Origin: Planctomycetaceae bacterium
Lineage (GTDB): Bacteria > Planctomycetota > Planctomycetia > Planctomycetales > Planctomycetaceae
DNA length: 7,616 nucleotides
Assembly (NCBI GenBank): GCA_003445035.1
Contig: DLVV01000238.1
Location: 1 to 7,616 of the forward strand
Direction: 5' to 3'
Shown: positions 1-4,622 of the stretch, piece after piece
Layout: every line of letters starts with the position of its first letter
Position numbering within the stretch: the first letter of the stretch is position 1
Translations under genes and position numbers: made by a program
Notes under the pieces: model-generated
What the model was told of the DNA's origin: nothing
Database searches by the model: none
The model's input: only the letters and a program-made list of their open reading frames with translations

Positions 1-1014
1 CCGCATTTCCTCGGCCGAACGGAATCGCTCGGCAACATCGTCGTGACAGGCACGCGCGAGGACGTTGACGAATCGCTCCAAGAGCTGCGGGTCACCCGGG
101 ATCCCAAATCCGTGGTCCAGAAACTGACCGAAGCGATCGAGCGGTTGACCGGTCGCGAGCAGGTACAGCGTCTTGCCCAGCGCATAAAGGTCTGCGATGG
201 GGGAACTGGTTCCTTCGGGTGGCCAGAAGGCGATCGTGCCACGGTTGCCGGCCAGTTGATCGTTGGGGGCCAACAGCCCCAGGTCGCCCAGCTTCCAGCG
301 ACCGCCAAACATCATGATGTTCGGCGGCTTGATGTCCTGGTGTGCCAGTCCCGCTCGATGGAGGATCGCGATCGAATCGAGCAAGTCGACGCCCAGCGAG
401 ATCACTTCGTCAATCGGCGGAGGTGGCAGGTTGTTCAGGCACCACTGGAGAGTCTTGGGTTCATACTCTCCGGGGCCGCGGATGGCGGTTGATCCCTTCA
501 CGTCGTCGGCCAGCGGCATGACGTAATAGACGCATTGTTCGGTTTCGCCAACGTGCTCGATCGGGACCAACCCCGGATGGTCCTTGGCCCGTTGTCGATA
601 AACGCGGATGCCGTCGAGTTCGATGTCCCGGTGCCGCGCGACCAGTTTGACGGCACAGAACTCACCGTGAAGCCGGTGCCGGGCAACCCAGACCTCGCCA
701 AAACCGCCCCGGCCAACGGGGGCCAGCAACTCGAAATCGGGCACCTCGTACGCTGGTGCCGGATGCATGCCATCGGAGTCCAGCGGCACCGTGTCAGTGT
801 TCTCATCCAGGTTGTCACCGATCGAGGCGGTCGTGCGATCAGCCTCGTCGCGTGCCGCCTCGATCACGGCCAGCTTCTTCAACTCGTCTTTCAGTTCTGG
901 CATCAGGTCGGGATTGGCCGACGTGATGTTGTCATCAGAGATCGGCTCGCCGCCGCTTCGCCGTCGCCGCGTCTCCTCGACAACCTGTCGGATCTGATCA
1001 ACGCGGTCACTCAC
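1..1014 (-). CDS. Serine/threonine protein kinase (Hanks type), 3' end beyond the window
   Basis: This minus-strand frame is open from the left edge to a GTG at 1014 and gives 338 residues without a stop. It reads as a eukaryotic-like Ser/Thr kinase that would phosphorylate proteins with ATP. Residues 1-90 form a charged, helical N-terminal extension starting VSDRVDQIRQ. The kinase domain follows: glycine loop GRGGFGEV (101-108), ATP-binding lysine in AVKL (K123), catalytic loop HQDIKPPN (225-232), metal-binding DLG (244-246), an APE-like PPEG (265-268), and DLYALG (275-280) for subdomain IX. The catalytic loop has Gln where HRD kinases have Arg, and DLG replaces DFG. The window cuts it near subdomain XI, so any membrane segment or sensor domain lies outside. 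The GTG start is preferred because a GGAAG site lies 9 nt upstream and the extension matches what I recall of planctomycete kinases. It lies 43 nt downstream of a sigma-factor gene on the same strand, so co-transcription is likely. The kinase family is secure; the substrate is unknown. Confidence 0.9.
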   Translation of the reverse strand, partial: MSDRVDQIRQVVEETRRRRSGGEPISDDNITSANPDLMPELKDELKKLAVIEAARDEADRTTASIGDNLDENTDTVPLDSDGMHPAPAYEVPDFELLAPVGRGGFGEVWVARHRLHGEFCAVKLVARHRDIELDGIRVYRQRAKDHPGLVPIEHVGETEQCVYYVMPLADDVKGSTAIRGPGEYEPKTLQWCLNNLPPPPIDEVISLGVDLLDSIAILHRAGLAHQDIKPPNIMMFGGRWKLGDLGLLAPNDQLAGNRGTIAFWPPEGTSSPIADLYALGKTLYLLATGQPLDRFGQFLDHGFGIPGDPQLLERFVNVLARACHDDVAERFRSAEEMR

Positions 1015-1023
1015 GAGACGATG

Positions 1024-1029
1024 CTTCCT
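1024..1029 (-). promoter_or_regulatory. Ribosome binding site deciding the kinase GTG start
   Basis: The minus strand reads AGGAAG here, leaving 9 nt before the GTG at 1014. There is no ATG in this frame between the preceding sigma-factor stop and the GTG. The first in-frame ATG comes at residue 38, inside the conserved N-terminal extension. This favours the GTG as the real start. Confidence 0.6.
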
Positions 1030-1057
1030 GTTTCGGGTCTGTGCCCTGGTGAGCGAA

Positions 1058-1786
1058 TCAACGTTTGCTGAAAAACAACGACGAGTGGCCCATCGATTCT
1101 CGCAGTTTCTTCAAGGCCCGGTTGAGCAGCATGTGAATCGATCCTTCGGAACGGTTCATCCGCTCGGCGACTTCGGCGACGGGCAGGCCGTCGAGATAAC
1201 GGAGTTTCACGACCTGACGGTGTTCGGGCTTCAGGTGTTCCAGTGCGGCCGTGATGGCCCGCTCGGCCTCTTTCCGCGAGACGGCTCCACTGGGCGTACT
1301 CATCCCGCCGGCCAGTTGGCCCACCAGGTCGACAACCGAACTGGCCCCACCACCTCCAACGGCGACAGCACGACCGGCTCCCCGCTTGGCGGCCTGTTCG
1401 GACCGAATTCGGTCGATCAGCTTGTTGTTCGCGACTGTCGTCATCCAGCGGAACAACGCCTCCTCGTCCTCCCCCTCGAAGGTCGTGATGTTCTTCCAGA
1501 CCTCGACGAACGTCGGTTGCAGGATGTCCTCTATCGAGATGACCCCTTGCAACGCAATTGGCAGCTTGCGGCCGATCACCACGGCCAGGCGATCGAATTG
1601 TGCCCACAGCAGTCCTTCCAGGGCTTCGGGATCTCCGGCGATGGCCCGGGCGAGCGGAGAGAGGCTGGAATCGACACGATCGGGCATGACAAGCGTCAGG
1701 GGTGAAGACGATCGCGACTGATCGTCGGACATTCGATGCCGGGGGACGGAAAACGCTGGTTCCCGGCGAACCTGGTTGTCTGTCAT
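1058..1786 (-). CDS. RNA polymerase sigma factor, sigma-70 family, ECF type
   Basis: From the ATG at 1786 this gives 242 residues, somewhat longer than a minimal ECF factor (about 170-200). It would direct RNA polymerase to a specific set of promoters. Region 2 spans roughly residues 42-125 and carries the core-binding signature EDILQPTFVEVW (86-97), followed by WMTTVANNKLIDRIR, the DNA-melting/-10 part. A Gly/Ala-rich linker with four consecutive glycines (144-147) leads to region 4 (about 170-232). Its helix-turn-helix PVAEVAERMNRSEGSIHMLL should read the -35 element. No anti-sigma gene is visible; the kinase gene follows after 43 nt. Kinase-linked ECF groups are described in Planctomycetes, so control by phosphorylation is plausible but inferred. 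The start is uncertain: GTG 1819, GTG 1789 and ATG 1732 are all in frame, and none has a strong Shine-Dalgarno. The first about 40 residues are poorly conserved in appearance. Confidence 0.9.
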   Translation of the reverse strand: MTDNQVRREPAFSVPRHRMSDDQSRSSSPLTLVMPDRVDSSLSPLARAIAGDPEALEGLLWAQFDRLAVVIGRKLPIALQGVISIEDILQPTFVEVWKNITTFEGEDEEALFRWMTTVANNKLIDRIRSEQAAKRGAGRAVAVGGGGASSVVDLVGQLAGGMSTPSGAVSRKEAERAITAALEHLKPEHRQVVKLRYLDGLPVAEVAERMNRSEGSIHMLLNRALKKLRESMGHSSLFFSKR

Positions 1787-1819
1787 CACGTGGCTGCCGC
1801 CGCCGGTCTCCGCTCTCAC

Positions 1820-2061
1820 ACAACACTCTAGTCAGTCCGGTCGGTTGCACAACTTAACGTCCTGCGACTCATCACCCCGGTTCGGTGTACCAACGCACCC
1901 GCTCGTGAACGCAAGGGTCCGAACTCAATCTGCTGGGTCCGTGAGATCTTCCCATCCTCTGAAAAACACGGATTTTTTTCGTGAGGCAACTCTGGCTCTT
2001 ACGTCAAGAGTCATGTGCAACGCCGAACCGCGTCGCTTGACTCAAACCGCAACACACAGGC
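1820..2061. promoter_or_regulatory. Divergent intergenic region between the sigma factor and RTX genes
   Basis: This stretch must contain the promoters of the minus-strand sigma-kinase pair and of the plus-strand RTX gene. I could not pick a convincing -35/-10 pair on either strand. TTGACT at 2037-2042 resembles a -35 but has no -10 at a suitable distance before the ATG. Visible details are a run of seven T at 1973-1979 framed by CACG and CGTG, a small inverted repeat CTCTT-5 nt-AAGAG near 1999-2013, and three CGTGA words at 1904, 1940 and 1980. None is strong enough to name as an operator. The only open frames here are short and have no family features. Confidence 0.45.
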
Positions 2062-2066
2062 AGGAG
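2062..2066 (+). promoter_or_regulatory. Ribosome binding site of the RTX gene
   Basis: AGGAG lies 7 nt upstream of the ATG at 2074, a textbook Shine-Dalgarno spacing. It fixes the start that gives the protein its hydrophobic N-terminal leader. Confidence 0.75.
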
Positions 2067-2073
2067 AACCACG

Positions 2074-2868
2074 ATGACCTCAACTCGCAAGAACCCATGT
2101 GACCGTCCCAACCGTCTGCCCGGCCACCTCACACTCGCATTCACGTGTGTGCTCGGAATTGTCCTCTCCACGGACACCGGAAACAAAGTCACCGCCGGCC
2201 CAAGGCTGGCCAATCGAAATCCCGTGGCCAAGGCTCCCTCCGAAAAGTTTCGCCGGAGACAACTGGAGCAGTTGAGAAAACGCATGCAGTCGCAGGTGGT
2301 TCGCGGCACGGGCAAAGCCGATCACATCATCACGTACAACGGCGACGACCGGATCATCGCTGGTGGCGGTGACGACGTCATCTCGTCGGGTGGTGGAGAC
2401 GATTTCGTCAGCGGTGGAGACGACAATGACAGGATCTATGGAGGAAGTGGGGACGACTTTCTTCAGGGAGACAGGGGCAATGACGTGCTCATGGGCGGTT
2501 CCGGAAACGACGTGCTCAAGGGGGAACAGGGAAACGACTTTCTCCATGGGGGCGACGGCGATGACGAACTGCACACTCGCACGGGCAACGACTATCTCGT
2601 CGGTGGCACCGGCGACGACACGTTTGTCGTTCGCCCGTCGGGCCAACCGGAAATCAACGTCATCCTGGACTTCACCCCCGGGGAGGACGTGATCGACCTG
2701 ACACACCCCGGAATCCACGTCGTTGACTTCGCCGATCTGCTGTCGCTGGCCTACCAGACGCCGCAGGGAGTCAGGATCGTTCTGCCGACCAACAACTCGG
2801 TCGGTGATCGGCTGCTGCTGATCGGGATCACGATCGCCGATCTCGATCCCGCCGATTTCGACATCTAG
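2074..2868 (+). CDS. Secreted RTX (hemolysin-type calcium-binding repeat) protein
   Basis: The 264-residue product has four parts. Residues 1-42 look like an export signal: a basic start, then the hydrophobic core LTLAFTCVLGIVL (20-32); no clear AxA cleavage site is visible. Residues 43-78 are strongly basic (for example FRRRQLEQLRKRMQSQ) and probably form a helix. Residues 79-186 are twelve consecutive nonapeptides of the GGxGxDxhx type, each with Asp at position 5, which in this family fold into a calcium-filled beta-roll. Residues 187-264 resemble the tail of serralysin-type RTX proteins (ILDFTPGEDVIDL, then LLIGITIADLDPADFDI), which in other bacteria acts as a type I secretion signal. No protease, lipase, adhesin or toxin domain is present, so the activity is unknown; a surface, matrix or calcium-binding role is possible. 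No ABC exporter genes lie nearby. It is transcribed alone, away from the sigma-kinase pair, and ends at a strong terminator. Confidence 0.88.
   Translation: MTSTRKNPCDRPNRLPGHLTLAFTCVLGIVLSTDTGNKVTAGPRLANRNPVAKAPSEKFRRRQLEQLRKRMQSQVVRGTGKADHIITYNGDDRIIAGGGDDVISSGGGDDFVSGGDDNDRIYGGSGDDFLQGDRGNDVLMGGSGNDVLKGEQGNDFLHGGDGDDELHTRTGNDYLVGGTGDDTFVVRPSGQPEINVILDFTPGEDVIDLTHPGIHVVDFADLLSLAYQTPQGVRIVLPTNNSVGDRLLLIGITIADLDPADFDI
2308..2631 (+). repeat. Twelve tandem RTX nonapeptide units (27 bp each)
   Basis: Residues 79-186 of the RTX protein divide exactly into twelve 9-residue units without insertion or deletion, from TGKADHIIT to GTGDDTFVV. The fifth residue is Asp in all twelve; the fourth is Asp or Asn in eleven and Ala in the first. 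The first unit and the central GDDNDRIYG are the least regular. At DNA level the units have diverged through synonymous and other changes, so this is an old protein repeat and not a recent tandem duplication. Confidence 0.9.
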
Positions 2869-2923
2869 TCCCCAATCATCGGGCTGGACTACAGCCGGAC
2901 TCCTCAACGGAAGGAGAGATTCG

Positions 2924-2959
2924 AGACTCCCAGGCCACGATCGCGGCCTGGGAGTTTTT
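2924..2959 (+). terminator. Rho-independent terminator of the RTX gene
   Basis: ACTCCCAGGCC (2926-2936) pairs perfectly with GGCCTGGGAGT (2945-2955) around the 8-nt loop ACGATCGC. The T run at 2955-2959 closes it on the plus strand. It begins 55 nt after the RTX stop codon. The reverse strand lacks a T run after the stem, so it should mainly act on plus-strand transcripts. Confidence 0.88.
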
Positions 2960-3025
2960 CACAAGAAGAAGCCGGTTCGCCTGAAACCAATTCGCAGGCA
3001 CTTGCCCCATGGGGCGACCACCCGT

Positions 3026-3046
3026 AGTTCGCGTAACCCGTGAACT
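3026..3046. other. Stem-loop in the convergent intergenic region
   Basis: AGTTCGCG (3026-3033) and CGTGAACT (3039-3046) pair as an 8-bp stem with one G-T wobble and the loop TAACC. It lies 100 nt downstream of the DUF1501 stop codon on the minus strand. It has no adjoining T run, so it is not a standard terminator, but it could protect or define that transcript's 3' end. The rest of 2960-3145 holds only a 12-bp palindrome (3004-3015) and a weak GCAAA-7 nt-TTTGC repeat (3096-3112). I see no gene there. Confidence 0.4.
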
Positions 3047-3145
3047 GCGGTGTGTCTTTGTATCAGGACAGCCTCCCGGCATTGGTCTCTCCAACGCAAA
3101 CCGCTGTTTTGCAGGGGGTGGCGGACTGGTTGCCCACCGTGGCAC

Positions 3146-4555
3146 TCAGCCGACCAATTCCTGAATTGGAGCAGCGTCGCCGTCCACGAGATAGTGGGGC
3201 CGCCCGGAAAGATCGGTGACCGTTGCCGTGTTCACGTCGATCCCCAGATTGTGGTAGAGCGTCGACAGCACGTCCTGGACATGGACCGGGCGGTCCTTGG
3301 GTTTTGCGGCGTGTCGGTCGGTCGCACCAACCACCACTCCCTGTTTCAGGCCACCACCCATAAGCAGCGCGGAGGAAACGGCGGGCCAATGGTCGCGACC
3401 GCCCTTGTCATTCACCCGCGGAGTGCGGCCCATCTCTCCCCAGACGACGACGGTCGTATGGTCCAGCATGCCCCGCTGATCGAGATCTTCGATCAAAGTG
3501 GACAGCCCATGATCAAGATCCGGAAGATCCTCGCGCGCCATGCGTTCCAGTGTCTCGCCGCGATCACCATGCCAATCCCATGCACCGAAGGCGACTGTAA
3601 CGATCCGAACACCCGCTTCGACCAAACGCCTCGCCAGCAGCAGGTGTTGAGGACTCTTGGGAGCCGCCTCGTATTGCCAACGAGTCGGTTTCGCCTGGCC
3701 GTAGCGTCGGACAACTCGTGGATCTTCACCCGACAGATCCATCGCGTCCGCCAATTTATTGGACGTCAAGATGCCCAAAGCCTGCTGTTGGAAAGCGTCG
3801 ATGCCATCCATCATCCCGCGATGGTCGATGTGGCGCCGAAACCGATCAAATGAATGGAGCAACGCCTGGCGGTGGTACATCCGATCCAACGAGACGCCAT
3901 TGAGAACCAGGTCCCCTTTCCCCTGACCCTCCAGGTGAAAGGGGGTGTGAGCGAATCCCAAGAATCCCGGCCACGAACTACGAGAAATTCCGTCATGCTG
4001 TCCCCGGTTCATGTACGCGTTTTTTGCTGTTGGAGGACCGACATCCACGTAAGGTGGTATGCCGCCCGTGCGGGGCCCCAGCCTCTTCGAGACGACCGAA
4101 CCGAACGTCGGCCACCCGCCTTGAGGGTCCCCGTCTCCGGGACGCCCACCGGGCCGGCCTGTGTAGCACTGAAAGGACTCATGCCGGTCTTTGAATCCCA
4201 CGACAGTACGTAGCAATGCGACCTTGTGCATCGTTTGCGCCATCCGTGGCAGGAGTTCACTGATACTCAGCCCAGGCACGGTGGTGCCTATCGGCTGGAA
4301 GGATCCGCGCACTTCACGCGGCGCATCCGGTTTCATGTCAAACGTATCGGACTGTGTCAAACCGCCGGGGAGGTAGACCATAATGACGGAATTCTGCGAT
4401 GTTCCATGGGCAGTTCCAGCGGTTGCCTCCAGGCAGCGCGAGAGTGTAAGTCCACCGAACCCACCGCTCAATCCGACGCTACCGAGACGAAGAAAACTGC
4501 GGCGTGAGACGCCGTCGCAGAAAGCTCGCTGGGGCCGACCGAGAATCGTCAACAT
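3146..4555 (-). CDS. DUF1501 domain protein with twin-arginine leader
   Basis: The 469-residue product is of normal length for the DUF1501 family, which has a sulfatase/alkaline-phosphatase-like fold and unproven activity. A twin-arginine motif SRRSFLRLG (18-26) followed by a Gly/Leu-rich hydrophobic stretch (27-38) predicts Tat export of a folded, possibly metal-loaded protein. Family landmarks are VYLPGGLTQSDTFDMKPD (60-77), WDWHGD (326-331), VVWGEMGRTPR (370-380) and GGRDHW (385-390); the His/Asp residues there are candidate metal ligands. The ATG at 4555 directly follows an in-frame TAG and has GGAAGG 9 nt upstream, so the start is firm. It lies 67 nt after the DUF4838 gene on the same strand and probably shares its transcript. 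In Planctomycetes DUF1501 genes often accompany DUF1549/DUF1553 cytochrome-like genes; none is seen here. The family is sure; the substrate is unknown. Confidence 0.93.
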   Translation of the reverse strand: MLTILGRPQRAFCDGVSRRSFLRLGSVGLSGGFGGLTLSRCLEATAGTAHGTSQNSVIMVYLPGGLTQSDTFDMKPDAPREVRGSFQPIGTTVPGLSISELLPRMAQTMHKVALLRTVVGFKDRHESFQCYTGRPGGRPGDGDPQGGWPTFGSVVSKRLGPRTGGIPPYVDVGPPTAKNAYMNRGQHDGISRSSWPGFLGFAHTPFHLEGQGKGDLVLNGVSLDRMYHRQALLHSFDRFRRHIDHRGMMDGIDAFQQQALGILTSNKLADAMDLSGEDPRVVRRYGQAKPTRWQYEAAPKSPQHLLLARRLVEAGVRIVTVAFGAWDWHGDRGETLERMAREDLPDLDHGLSTLIEDLDQRGMLDHTTVVVWGEMGRTPRVNDKGGRDHWPAVSSALLMGGGLKQGVVVGATDRHAAKPKDRPVHVQDVLSTLYHNLGIDVNTATVTDLSGRPHYLVDGDAAPIQELVG

Positions 4556-4564
4556 CTACTCGCA

Positions 4565-4570
4565 CCTTCC
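4565..4570 (-). promoter_or_regulatory. Ribosome binding site of the DUF1501 gene
   Basis: The minus strand reads GGAAGG, 9 nt before the ATG at 4555. It lies within the 67-nt gap after the DUF4838 stop codon. No terminator-like hairpin with a T run separates the two genes, which supports read-through. Confidence 0.6.
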
Positions 4571-4622
4571 AGCCACGAACAACACCGCCAGCAGAACCCG
4601 TCGACAACGATTCGCCGGAAGC

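Noticed and set aside
1049..1705. Plus-strand open frame of 218 codons opposite the sigma factor
   Set aside because: It lies entirely antisense to a well-supported sigma factor, shows no recognisable domain, and has a composition expected from a high-GC complementary frame.
1011..1850. Second minus-strand frame of 279 codons overlapping the sigma factor
   Set aside because: It is an out-of-frame reading of the sigma gene, very rich in Arg, Gly and Pro, with no domain features. The overlapping frame carries clear sigma regions 2 and 4.
1967..1983. CACG-GATTTTTTT-CGTG as a possible terminator
   Set aside because: The stem is only 4 bp and the T run is inside the loop, so it does not fit an intrinsic terminator on the plus strand. 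On the minus strand a T run follows the stem, but the hairpin is too weak and lies upstream of the sigma gene.
1776..2102. Plus-strand frame of 108 codons spanning the divergent intergenic region
   Set aside because: It begins inside the sigma gene, overlaps the RTX start in another frame and has low-complexity composition without any recognisable feature.
2080..2907. Minus-strand frame of 275 codons opposite the RTX gene
   Set aside because: The long opening follows from the repeated GGC/GAC-rich codons of the RTX units read backwards. The plus frame has a Shine-Dalgarno, leader, repeats and terminator.
3004..3015. 12-bp perfect palindrome GCCCCATGGGGC
   Set aside because: It has no loop, no T run and no partner copy in the window. 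It is probably a chance palindrome between convergent genes.
4437..4441. Cys41 of the DUF1501 protein as a lipoprotein attachment site
   Set aside because: The residue before it is Arg, which does not fit a lipobox. The twin-arginine motif and hydrophobic core fit a Tat signal without lipidation.
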